Of a stretch of 5,332 nucleotides of DNA, positions 1 through 5,332 are shown one piece after another. The stretch spans positions 1-5,332 of the forward strand of contig VXZL01000570.1 of the NCBI GenBank assembly GCA_009845505.1, read 5' to 3'. The DNA is from Candidatus Poribacteria bacterium. GTDB lineage: Bacteria; Poribacteria; WGA-4E; WGA-3G. The number at the start of each line of letters is the position of its first letter. Positions within the stretch are counted from its first letter, which is position 1. Under the pieces are notes generated by a model. That model searched no databases and was not told the origin of the DNA. It saw nothing but the letters and a program-made list of their open reading frames with translations. The position numbers and the translations under genes are program-made.

Positions 1-55
1 CATATTAACTATCAAACTAATTGTGACAGACTACTAACAGTTTGTGGTACAGGTG

Positions 56-83
56 TTCACATATTTTCGGGCTTTACTATAAC
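56..83 (+). promoter_or_regulatory. possible second, weaker upstream promoter
   Basis: TTCACA (56-61) and TATAAC (78-83) each match the sigma70 consensus at five of six positions, with a 16-bp spacer. It would produce a leader of about 100 nt. AT-rich DNA gives such matches by chance, so this is only a secondary candidate to the promoter at 132-160. Confidence 0.22.
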
Positions 84-131
84 ATTTTGTTTTTGCTGTT
101 TTCATAGGTGTTTGGTTTAATGAGATTGTGC

Positions 132-160
132 TTGATAGATACTTACTTCTCTGCTAAAAT
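132..160 (+). promoter_or_regulatory. sigma70-type promoter ahead of the dehydrogenase gene
   Basis: The -35 box TTGATA (132-137) is separated by exactly 17 bp from the -10 box TAAAAT (155-160). The -10 box is preceded by TGC, giving an extended -10. Transcription would start near 166-168, leaving a leader of about 25 nt before the ribosome binding site at 180-186. The surroundings are AT-rich, so chance matches are possible, but the spacing, the extended -10 and the position just upstream of a gene all agree. No operator-like palindrome is obvious around it. Confidence 0.6.
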
Positions 161-191
161 AGGCAAATAATTCACGATTGGAGAAGATGTT

Positions 192-1220
192 ATGCATGAA
201 TTTGTGGTAAATTCAGCGAAGTTACGGGATTTCGCTCAAACGCTTTGCGAAAAAGCAGGACTCCGTTCGGAAGATGCGGCAACAATCGCGAGGCATCAGG
301 TGCTCACCGACTTACGCGGTGTCCATTCACACGGGACACGTGCCTTGCCGGGCTACCTCAACCTCGTTCTTGAGGGTAAGATGAATGCGAAACCCGAACT
401 TCGTATTGCAACGGATGGACCGAGTTTCGCCGTTGTTGATGGCGATAACGGGATTGGACATCTTGCAAGCACATTGGCAATGGAAACAGCGATAGCAAAA
501 GCCGAGACAACCGGTATTGCGGCGGCAGGTGTCCGCAATGCTGGGCATTTCGGGGCAGCGGCGTGCTATTCGATCATGGCGGCATCAAAACAGATGATCG
601 GGTTTTCGACAACGAACACTGGTGGTGCCTCTATTGTAGCACCGGGCGGCGCGGCGGCGGTAGTCGCAAACAATGCCATGAGTTACGCCTTGCCTGTTGG
701 TGATGGTCACCCAATCGTCCTGGATATGGCATGTGGGGTTTCAGCGTGGGGGAAAATCGGCACACTCCGAATGTATGGTAAACCGATTCCTGAAGGATGG
801 CTTATAGATGAGACAGGTCAACCGACGAGCGATCCAGATAAGGGACGTTTCCTCGCACCCGCAGCGGGACCTCGTGGTTACGGATTAGCACTCATCATGG
901 GTATCCTCGCGGGTCCTCTATGTGGCGGTTTGATGGCGTGTAATAAATCCGGCGATCCATCTGAACACTTCTTTTTCGCGCTGAATGTTGCGAGCTTCAC
1001 GGATTACGAAGGGTATGCCGAGGAAATCCAGCGCGGTATCGGTAAGATTCACACTTCAAAAACAGCAGAAGGCGTGGCGCAAGCCTATCTTCCCGGTGAA
1101 ATCGAGTGGAATAACTACGATAACTATCTTGAGAACGGCATTCCGATCCATGTAAACCATCTACGTGGTCTCGCGGACCTCGCAGAGAAGTTAGATGTCT
1201 CAATTTGTTGGGAATGGTAA
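192..1220 (+). CDS. Ldh family (malate/L-lactate dehydrogenase-type) NAD(P)-dependent oxidoreductase
   Basis: This is a 342-residue cytosolic dehydrogenase of the Ldh_2 family (malate/L-lactate, ureidoglycolate, sulfolactate and imine-reductase-like enzymes), distinct from the Rossmann-type LDH/MDH. The family normally runs 330-360 residues, so it appears full length. Visible family signatures are RGVHSHGTR (42-50); VRNAGHFGAA (114-123) with the presumed catalytic His119; LDMACG (178-183), usually LDMATS; EGWLIDETGQPT (201-212); RGYGLALIMGILAG (228-241), where KGYGL is commoner; and LPGEIEW (300-306) near the C-terminus. The start is supported by GGAGAAG at 180-186, five nt before ATG 192. 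There is no signal peptide. The probable reaction is reversible oxidation of a 2-hydroxy acid to the 2-oxo acid with NAD(P); the actual substrate cannot be deduced because members differ widely. The downstream membrane carrier begins 65 nt later and is probably co-transcribed. Confidence 0.88.
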   Translation: MHEFVVNSAKLRDFAQTLCEKAGLRSEDAATIARHQVLTDLRGVHSHGTRALPGYLNLVLEGKMNAKPELRIATDGPSFAVVDGDNGIGHLASTLAMETAIAKAETTGIAAAGVRNAGHFGAAACYSIMAASKQMIGFSTTNTGGASIVAPGGAAAVVANNAMSYALPVGDGHPIVLDMACGVSAWGKIGTLRMYGKPIPEGWLIDETGQPTSDPDKGRFLAPAAGPRGYGLALIMGILAGPLCGGLMACNKSGDPSEHFFFALNVASFTDYEGYAEEIQRGIGKIHTSKTAEGVAQAYLPGEIEWNNYDNYLENGIPIHVNHLRGLADLAEKLDVSICWEW

Positions 1221-1272
1221 GAAATAGACAATAACACCTCAATGTCTCAATCCACAATCAAAACCTAAAGAG

Positions 1273-1279
1273 AGGAGGT
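1273..1279 (+). promoter_or_regulatory. full-consensus Shine-Dalgarno site of the Nramp-like gene
   Basis: AGGAGGT matches the complement of the 16S rRNA 3' end at all seven positions and lies six nt before ATG 1286. It fixes the start and suggests efficient translation independent of the upstream gene. No separate promoter or terminator is evident in the 65-nt gap (1221-1285). Confidence 0.8.
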
Positions 1280-1285
1280 AATAAT

Positions 1286-2782
1286 ATGGCAGAAACCAAA
1301 GAAACTGTAGATGGTGGCACGCTTCCCGATTGGGAGGTCGATGACTTACCTGCACCACCACCGTATCAATTTGGGAAAGCGTTTCGGAATATCTTAGGTC
1401 CCGGTATTATTGCGTTAGGGGGTTCAATTGGAAGTGGTGAGTGGCTGCTGGGTCCTGCGATTACCGCACAATACGGGGGTAGGTTGCTCTGGATTGCGAC
1501 AATCGCCATCTTGCTTCAGGTTATCCTGAACACAGAAGCAATTCGCTATACACTTTACACCGGCGAACCGATGATGAGCGGTTATATGCGATGTAAACCC
1601 GGCGCGCCTTTTTGGATGACTTTCTACTCAGGTATCAACTTTTTCGGGATTTGGCCCGGCTGGGCGATGACGGCTGCAACGGCATTGGCTGCCGCATGGC
1701 TCGGCTATATGCCACAAGACGCAGATGGCGGGACGGTGCGTGTGTTCGCATATCTCATCTTTTTCTCCTGCTTAGGGATTGTGCTATTCGGTGGAAAAAT
1801 TTACAACTCGCTTGAGAAAGTACAACTCTTTATGGTCATTTGGATCATCAGCTACCTTGTCGTCATAGACCTGTTTATGGTGTCGCCGAAAGTCTGGTGG
1901 AGCGTTATCAAAGGGTTCTTTAGTTTCGGAGCACTCCCGACTGCAGGAGAAAACGGGCAGGTCAATTGGCTGTTGGTCGGTGCATTCGCGGCGTATGCGG
2001 GTAGCGGTGGCTTAGGCAATGTTGGCATTACGCATTACGTCCGCGATAAAGGGTGGGGCATGAGCAGCCTTGTCGGTGCGATTCCCTCCATGATTGGTGG
2101 CCAGCACGTAACCCTCTCACACTGGGGCAAAGTGTTTCGTATTACACCCGAAAACCTACAGAAGTTCAAAGAATGGTGGAAATATGTCAAGTTTGAACAG
2201 TATTATATTTGGATGATCGGGTGTTTCGTCGGTATCGCGTTGCCTGCAATGTTGACCTTGCAGTACGTGCCTCAGGGACAGGAGATGGAACAGTGGTCGG
2301 CAGCGGCAATGCAAGCGGAGGGACTTGAGGAAAAAGGTGGTAGGAGTCTCTGGTATCTCACACTGCTCTGCGGTTTCTGGGTCCTGTTCTCGACACAACT
2401 CGGTGGCGTAGATGGCGTGCCGCGCGGTTTTACCGATATTATCTGGACTGGGGTAAGACGGGCAAGAAACTTGGGTGAAAATAGCGCGAAATGGATTTAT
2501 TATCCAATTCTGGCGGTTTATATTGTCTGGGGCATCATTGCAATGTATCTCGCCAAACCGTTCTTTATGATCCTCGTATCGGCAACGATTGGTGGGTATC
2601 TACTCGTATTTTCGGCATTACATACGCTTTACGTGAACCGAAAATTCTTACCGCCAGAGATCCAAGCACCGTTGTGGAAACAGATTGGATTGGTACTGTG
2701 CGCTGGGTACTATTCGATTTTCGGGACTATCACCGTCTATCAAAAAGTGCTTGTGCCTTATGTTTTCCCGATTTTCGGGTAA
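1286..2782 (+). CDS. divergent Nramp-superfamily membrane transporter lacking canonical metal-binding motifs
   Basis: This is a 498-residue inner-membrane protein with a polar, proline-containing N-terminal tail (1-35) and about 11 hydrophobic segments, at roughly 38-58, 66-84, 109-138, 152-170, 178-199, 226-247, 305-326, 354-378, 403-422, 425-448 and 464-483. The opening GPGIIALGGSIGSGEW (38-53) aligns with Nramp helix 1, which normally carries DPGN; here those positions read GSGE (49-52). In helix 6, where Nramp proteins carry the MPH metal ligands, the sequence is AYAGSGGLGNVG (236-247). The Asp, Asn and Met that bind Mn/Fe are therefore absent. A polar loop of about 55 residues (250-304, rich in Trp and Lys) joins helices 6 and 7. 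Homology-based annotation would probably say 'divalent metal transporter', but the residues do not support Mn/Fe transport. It may carry another cation or an organic substrate, perhaps linked to the dehydrogenase just upstream. Confidence 0.8.
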   Translation: MAETKETVDGGTLPDWEVDDLPAPPPYQFGKAFRNILGPGIIALGGSIGSGEWLLGPAITAQYGGRLLWIATIAILLQVILNTEAIRYTLYTGEPMMSGYMRCKPGAPFWMTFYSGINFFGIWPGWAMTAATALAAAWLGYMPQDADGGTVRVFAYLIFFSCLGIVLFGGKIYNSLEKVQLFMVIWIISYLVVIDLFMVSPKVWWSVIKGFFSFGALPTAGENGQVNWLLVGAFAAYAGSGGLGNVGITHYVRDKGWGMSSLVGAIPSMIGGQHVTLSHWGKVFRITPENLQKFKEWWKYVKFEQYYIWMIGCFVGIALPAMLTLQYVPQGQEMEQWSAAAMQAEGLEEKGGRSLWYLTLLCGFWVLFSTQLGGVDGVPRGFTDIIWTGVRRARNLGENSAKWIYYPILAVYIVWGIIAMYLAKPFFMILVSATIGGYLLVFSALHTLYVNRKFLPPEIQAPLWKQIGLVLCAGYYSIFGTITVYQKVLVPYVFPIFG

Positions 2783-2790
2783 GCTGCCTC
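2772..2790 (+). repeat. 19-bp direct repeat, copy 1, over the transporter stop codon
   Basis: TTTTCGGGTAAGCTGCCTC is matched at 18 of 19 positions by a copy at 3281-3299. This copy contains the last codons and the TAA stop of the Nramp-like gene (reading Phe-Gly-stop). The start-to-start distance is 509 bp. A repeat this long is not expected by chance in a 5-kb window. The identity ends abruptly on both sides. Confidence 0.8.
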
Positions 2791-2824
2791 ATTAAGTAGG
2801 GCTATGCCTGGATCAAAACTTGCT

Positions 2825-2853
2825 TTGACTTTGTATCCAAGATAGGATATACT
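2825..2853 (+). promoter_or_regulatory. near-consensus sigma70 promoter of the small coiled-coil gene
   Basis: The -35 box TTGACT (2825-2830, five of six) and the -10 box TATACT (2848-2853, five of six) are separated by exactly 17 bp. The predicted start near 2859-2861 leaves a leader of about 55 nt before ATG 2916. This makes the small gene an independent transcription unit, not the tail of the upstream operon. The imperfect repeat arms CATAG (2859-2863) and CTATG (2878-2882) in the leader could form a weak 5-bp hairpin. Confidence 0.65.
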
Positions 2854-2903
2854 ATAGACATAGGCAATGACTTCTGGCTATGCCCTTTCAAATATTCGCA
2901 AAC

Positions 2904-2910
2904 AGGGGGA
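2904..2910 (+). promoter_or_regulatory. ribosome binding site that decides the start of the small gene
   Basis: The purine-rich AGGGGGA lies five nt before ATG 2916. The in-frame ATG at 2880 has no comparable site and would add 12 residues that do not fit the coiled-coil pattern, so 2916 is preferred. Confidence 0.65.
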
Positions 2911-2915
2911 ACCCA

Positions 2916-3314
2916 ATGCAAGCAAATGAACAGATCCTCCAAAAACTGGCGGATATAGAGAAGCGTTTTACAAATCTTGAGTCCGATGTAAAAGCACTTG
3001 ATGCTGCACAGAAGGCACGTGACGACCTCCAGAAAGTCCAAAACGACGCACAAGAACAGCGATTGAACCGGATCGAGTCTGAATTGAAGGAAACTCGAAC
3101 GGAAATGATTGAGCTCCGAAAAGAGGGTACCGACCTGCGTGTGAGTCAGACGAGAGTTGAAGCAAAACTTGATGGGCTTATTGATCAAAGGAACAAAAAA
3201 TTGACAAAAGTGAAACTGGAAAATAACCGGAATCGTCGCTTCTATTCTCATCGGTGTGGCAGCCTTCTTGAAATCTTTCTTTTTCGGATAAGCTGCCTCT
3301 CCCCCCGGCGATAG
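2916..3314 (+). CDS. small coiled-coil protein gene, C-terminal membrane anchor apparently frameshifted
   Basis: I do not recognise a named family. As read, the frame encodes 132 residues. Residues 1-100 are highly charged and free of Pro and Cys, with hydrophobic residues at heptad spacing (Ile7, Leu11, Ile14, Phe18, Leu21, Val25, Leu28, then Leu50, Ile53, Leu57, Leu67, Leu85, Leu88), the signature of a long coiled coil. After about residue 100 the composition changes sharply to Arg/Asn/Cys-rich sequence. The frame one base over at 3217-3291 encodes a good transmembrane segment instead. The likely ancestral product is therefore a 124-residue coiled coil with a C-terminal membrane anchor, ending at the TAA at 3289-3291. 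The architecture recalls XhlA-like and DUF1640-like membrane-anchored coiled coils, in layout only. It has its own promoter and ribosome binding site and is convergent with the tetrapyrrole operon. An intact but odd protein ending at 3314 is the alternative. Confidence 0.6.
   Translation: MQANEQILQKLADIEKRFTNLESDVKALDAAQKARDDLQKVQNDAQEQRLNRIESELKETRTEMIELRKEGTDLRVSQTRVEAKLDGLIDQRNKKLTKVKLENNRNRRFYSHRCGSLLEIFLFRISCLSPRR
3217..3291 (+). other. out-of-frame remnant of the small gene: transmembrane anchor and original stop
   Basis: Reading from the TGG at 3217 gives 24 residues: a WKITG lead-in, the hydrophobic run IVASILIGVAAFL, then KSFFFG and TAA (3289-3291). This looks like a bona fide C-terminal membrane anchor and follows naturally after the coiled coil. 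It is in the +1 frame relative to the start at 2916. A TGA at 3211-3213 closes that frame upstream, so the extra base must lie within about 3213-3216 (sequence AAAC). Removing one base there joins the two parts cleanly. Confidence 0.65.
3281..3299 (+). repeat. 19-bp direct repeat, copy 2, over the restored stop codon of the small gene
   Basis: TTTTCGGATAAGCTGCCTC differs from the copy at 2772-2790 by a single G-to-A. In the restored frame of the small gene it also reads Phe-Gly-stop, so the two stop codons fall at the same place in the repeat. Confidence 0.8.
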
Positions 3315-3343
3315 CATATCTTGCAAGATTGAACTGCTACATC

Positions 3344-4867
3344 TCACGTCCTTTGGTACTCTCCAATAATTGTCTCTCCAAGGCTTTCTATTGAGGTTTC
3401 CCTCGCAAGCACATCAACCTTCACACCATTCTCTACGGCTGTCTTTTGCGTTGTGGGACCAATCACGGCGACCTTGACATCAGCGAGTAATACTTCAGGA
3501 GCATGTGTCGGGAACATCTCCAAGAAGTTTGTAACCGTTGAGGAACTGGTGAACGTGACGATATTAATCCTGCCGCTCAAGAGGTCGGCTTCAATTTCAT
3601 CTCGATTTTTGCTTACGACTTTGATGGTATCGTAGAGAGCGACCTCATCAACAATTGCCCCTTTCTCGCGCAAACCGTTGGGTAGGTAGGCAGTGGCGAT
3701 TTTCGCGCGTGGCAGGAGTATTTTTTTCCCCCTCATGTCCTCCATTTCAGCAGCGATAGCACTTCCACCGGAGTGCGATGGAACAAAATCGGGATGAATG
3801 CCGATGTGGTTAAGAGCATTCACTGTTTTTGGTCCAACGGCACAGATTTTGTTTGTGTTGAATGCGCGAGCATCCTTCCCATTTTCGCGTAAGCGTTCAT
3901 AGAAGATTTCCACGGCGTTAACACTTGTAAAGATAATCCAATCATATCCTTTCGGAGAAGGTATGTCCACGTTCTCAATAGGTTGAATCTCTATGGTAGG
4001 GAATTGGATAACTTCGGCACCGTTTGCCTCCAAAAGTTCAGCGAACCCGCTCGCTTGGGCACGGGCGCGTGTAACGAGGATTCGCTTCCCGAAAAGCGGT
4101 TTGGTGTCAAACCATCGGAGTTGTTCACGGAGCCGGTTCACTTCACCGACGACGATAACTGCCGGACTTTCCAGTTGGGCTGCTTCAACCTTTTGAACAA
4201 TATCATCCAAGGTGCCTTGGACGACCTGCTGTTGTGGTGTGGTCCCCACACGGACCAAACTCACAGGGGTTTGCGGGTCTCTGCCGTGTGTTATAAGCCG
4301 TTCAGCAATCTGATGCAGATGGGCAACACCCATGTAGACGACGAGCGTATCTACCGCTGTGGCAAGATGCTCCCAATTGATGTTTGAATCGGGACGCAAT
4401 GCGGCGGAATGCCCTGTAACAAACGCTACCGACGAAGCATAGTCGCGATGTGTGACAGGAATGCCAGCATAAGCGGATGCAGCAATCGCAGAAGTAATCC
4501 CCGGAACCACCTCAAACGGAACACCCGCCTCGGTGAGAGCGACTGCCTCTTCGCCACCCCTTCCGAAGATATAAGGGTCCCCGCCTTTGAGACGCACGAC
4601 CACTTTACCGGCTTTCGCATGTTCAACAAGCATCTGATTGAGTTCAGTTTGGCGCGTCGCTCGGATTCTTGGGTCGGGCGCTCGGATTTTCTCGGTGTGC
4701 GCCGGGCAGTGTTCCAAGAGGGCATCGTTCAGCAATAAATCATAGATGACAACATCTGCGCGTTGGAGACACTCTACACCTTTGAGTGTGATAAGTTTTT
4801 GATCGCCTGGACCCGCACCTACAATATAAACAATGCCGGTATCCGATTTATCTGAAGATGCGTTCAT
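3344..4867 (-). CDS. cobA-hemD: fused uroporphyrinogen-III C-methyltransferase / uroporphyrinogen-III synthase
   Basis: This is a 507-residue bifunctional cytosolic enzyme. Residues 10-250 are the S-adenosylmethionine-dependent methyltransferase (SUMT) domain, which methylates uroporphyrinogen III at C2 and C7 to give precorrin-2. Its signatures are VGAGPGD (16-22), RLKGGDPYIFGRGGEE (92-107), VPGITSAIAASAYAGIPVTHR (121-141, cofactor-pocket region), VVYMG (176-180), TPQQQVVQGTL (210-220) and PAVIVVGEV (235-243). After a short linker, residues 257-505 form the HemD domain, which cyclises hydroxymethylbilane to uroporphyrinogen III. Its marks are GKRILVTRA (260-268), DWIIFTSVNAVEIF (309-322), AVGPKT (343-348), ILLPRA (383-388), VTFTSSSTVTNF (437-448) and VAVIGPTT (466-473). 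Both domains look complete. The start is supported by AGGAG eight nt upstream. hemC lies 11 nt upstream, so the operon holds consecutive steps leading to sirohaem and cobalamin. No clear terminator follows the stop at 3344-3346. Confidence 0.93.
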   Translation of the reverse strand: MNASSDKSDTGIVYIVGAGPGDQKLITLKGVECLQRADVVIYDLLLNDALLEHCPAHTEKIRAPDPRIRATRQTELNQMLVEHAKAGKVVVRLKGGDPYIFGRGGEEAVALTEAGVPFEVVPGITSAIAASAYAGIPVTHRDYASSVAFVTGHSAALRPDSNINWEHLATAVDTLVVYMGVAHLHQIAERLITHGRDPQTPVSLVRVGTTPQQQVVQGTLDDIVQKVEAAQLESPAVIVVGEVNRLREQLRWFDTKPLFGKRILVTRARAQASGFAELLEANGAEVIQFPTIEIQPIENVDIPSPKGYDWIIFTSVNAVEIFYERLRENGKDARAFNTNKICAVGPKTVNALNHIGIHPDFVPSHSGGSAIAAEMEDMRGKKILLPRAKIATAYLPNGLREKGAIVDEVALYDTIKVVSKNRDEIEADLLSGRINIVTFTSSSTVTNFLEMFPTHAPEVLLADVKVAVIGPTTQKTAVENGVKVDVLARETSIESLGETIIGEYQRT

Positions 4868-4875
4868 CAGGAGTT

Positions 4876-4881
4876 CTCCTA
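4876..4881 (-). promoter_or_regulatory. Shine-Dalgarno site of cobA-hemD overlapping the hemC stop codon
   Basis: Read on the minus strand, TAGGAG contains the hemC stop TAG followed by the rest of the ribosome binding site, eight nt before the cobA-hemD ATG. This arrangement favours translational coupling. The site is followed at once by CTCCT, giving the inverted repeat AGGAG-AA-CTCCT (4869-4880), which could pair as a 4-bp stem with a 4-nt loop and partly mask the site. Confidence 0.6.
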
Positions 4882-5332
4882 TAACCTCAACAGTTCAGTT
4901 GCCCCACTACTTTGAAGTTTTTCGGCTACGATTTCGCCCAAGTATTTTGCTGCATCAGGTGTCCCGGTGGCAGTCTCTACAATACGATGGATTCCTTCCG
5001 GGTGACACACGGCGGCAATAAGCGAAAGTTCACCATCAGCATGCCAAGCATGCGCACCCACAGGGATTTGGCATCCACCGCCGAGGCTTTCCAATACAGC
5101 CCTTTCAGCAGTAGCCTCAGCAACCGTCTGCGAATCGTTGAGAGGTGCGAGCAAAGCCTCGACAGTCCTATCGCCTTCCCGTGCTTCAATCGCCAGGGCA
5201 CCCTGTCCGACAGCGGGGACCATCCGTTCTATATCAAAATATTGTGTGATAATTTCGGGTTCGAGGAGGCGTTTGATTCCCGCCGCAGCGAGTATAATGC
5301 CGTCAAGGTCAGTTTCACGAAGTTTGCGTAAC
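4879..5332 (-). CDS. hemC: hydroxymethylbilane synthase (porphobilinogen deaminase), C-terminal half
   Basis: The gene enters from the right edge; 150 residues up to the TAG at 4879-4881 are visible. HemC polymerises four porphobilinogen molecules into hydroxymethylbilane in the cytosol, using a covalently bound dipyrromethane cofactor. The fragment begins LRKLRETDLDGIILAAAGIKRL, the family's conserved RLRKL...DGIILAAAG block, followed by VPAVGQGALAIE (fragment residues 38-49). GGGCQIPVGAHA (84-95) contains the cofactor-binding cysteine (fragment residue 87, codon 5071-5073). By comparison with E. coli Cys242, about 155 N-terminal residues lie outside the window, for a normal total of about 305. 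The ATG at 5221-5223 is an internal methionine, not the start, because conserved sequence continues upstream in frame. The product is the substrate of the HemD domain encoded next, 11 nt downstream. Confidence 0.95.
   Translation of the reverse strand, partial: LRKLRETDLDGIILAAAGIKRLLEPEIITQYFDIERMVPAVGQGALAIEAREGDRTVEALLAPLNDSQTVAEATAERAVLESLGGGCQIPVGAHAWHADGELSLIAAVCHPEGIHRIVETATGTPDAAKYLGEIVAEKLQSSGATELLRL

Noticed and set aside
1..131. Possible tail of an upstream gene or a terminator in the left margin
   Set aside because: Stops occur in all frames, no conserved peptide is visible, and the T-rich runs (85-105) are not preceded by a GC-rich hairpin.
2767..2779. Hairpin CCCGA-TTT-TCGGG at the end of the transporter gene
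   Set aside because: The five-bp stem is within the last codons and is not followed by a T-run on either strand, so it is not a convincing intrinsic terminator.
2880..2915. Upstream in-frame ATG as the start of the small coiled-coil gene
   Set aside because: No ribosome binding site precedes it, and the 12 added residues do not continue the coiled coil; the ATG at 2916 has AGGGGGA five nt upstream.
3318..3329. 12-bp perfect palindrome ATCTTGCAAGAT between the convergent genes
   Set aside because: About one such palindrome is expected by chance in a window this size; it has no loop and no T-run, so neither a terminator nor an operator can be claimed.
2802..3347. 181-codon open frame on the minus strand opposite the small gene
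   Set aside because: It is rich in Cys, Phe and His with no recognisable pattern. It overlaps a plus-strand gene that has a promoter, ribosome binding site and clear coiled coil, and its start would overlap the end of cobA-hemD.
3721..3732. Run of seven T followed by five C (A7/G5 in the sense of cobA-hemD)
   Set aside because: It could allow polymerase slippage, but the reading frame is intact across it (Arg-Gly-Lys-Lys-Ile) and both sides are normal HemD sequence.
3983..4738. Open frames on the plus strand opposite cobA-hemD (3983-4387, 4409-4738)
   Set aside because: They lie antisense to strongly conserved enzyme domains, have gene-shadow composition and resemble no known protein.

Overview
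This window looks like ordinary chromosome from an uncultured free-living bacterium. GC content is moderate, with AT-rich intergenic stretches, canonical Shine-Dalgarno sites and sigma70-type promoter boxes. The fused uroporphyrinogen-III methyltransferase/synthase and the divergent Nramp-like carrier are found in several environmental phyla. The overall style reminds me of Poribacteria-like metagenome bins, but that is an impression only. No rRNA, tRNA, CRISPR array or recognisable transposase is visible.

Layout: (1) Positions 1-191 are AT-rich and non-coding, with a good promoter (-35 TTGATA, 17 bp, extended -10 TGCTAAAAT) ahead of the first gene. (2) A plus-strand pair follows. At 192-1220 is an NAD(P)-dependent dehydrogenase of the malate/L-lactate (Ldh_2) family, and at 1286-2782 an 11-helix membrane protein of the Nramp superfamily that lacks the metal-binding motifs. 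They are 65 nt apart and probably co-transcribed. (3) At 2783-3343 is a small module with its own near-consensus promoter (TTGACT, 17 bp, TATACT) and a short coiled-coil gene. The C-terminal membrane anchor of this gene is visible but one base out of frame, so the gene looks frameshifted. A 19-bp direct repeat (18/19 identical) lies at both ends of the module, over the stop codon of the carrier and over the restored stop codon of the small gene. (4) At 3344-5332 on the minus strand is a tetrapyrrole operon, hemC (5' end beyond the right edge) followed by a cobA-hemD fusion. The gap is 11 nt and the fusion's ribosome binding site overlaps the hemC stop codon.

Function: HemC makes hydroxymethylbilane, the HemD domain closes it to uroporphyrinogen III, and the CobA/SUMT domain methylates that to precorrin-2, the entry to sirohaem and cobalamin. 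The dehydrogenase/carrier pair may form a small uptake-and-oxidation unit, but the substrate cannot be read from the sequence. The least explained parts are the altered Nramp-like carrier and the frameshifted, repeat-flanked coiled-coil module. I do not see a convincing new multi-gene system.
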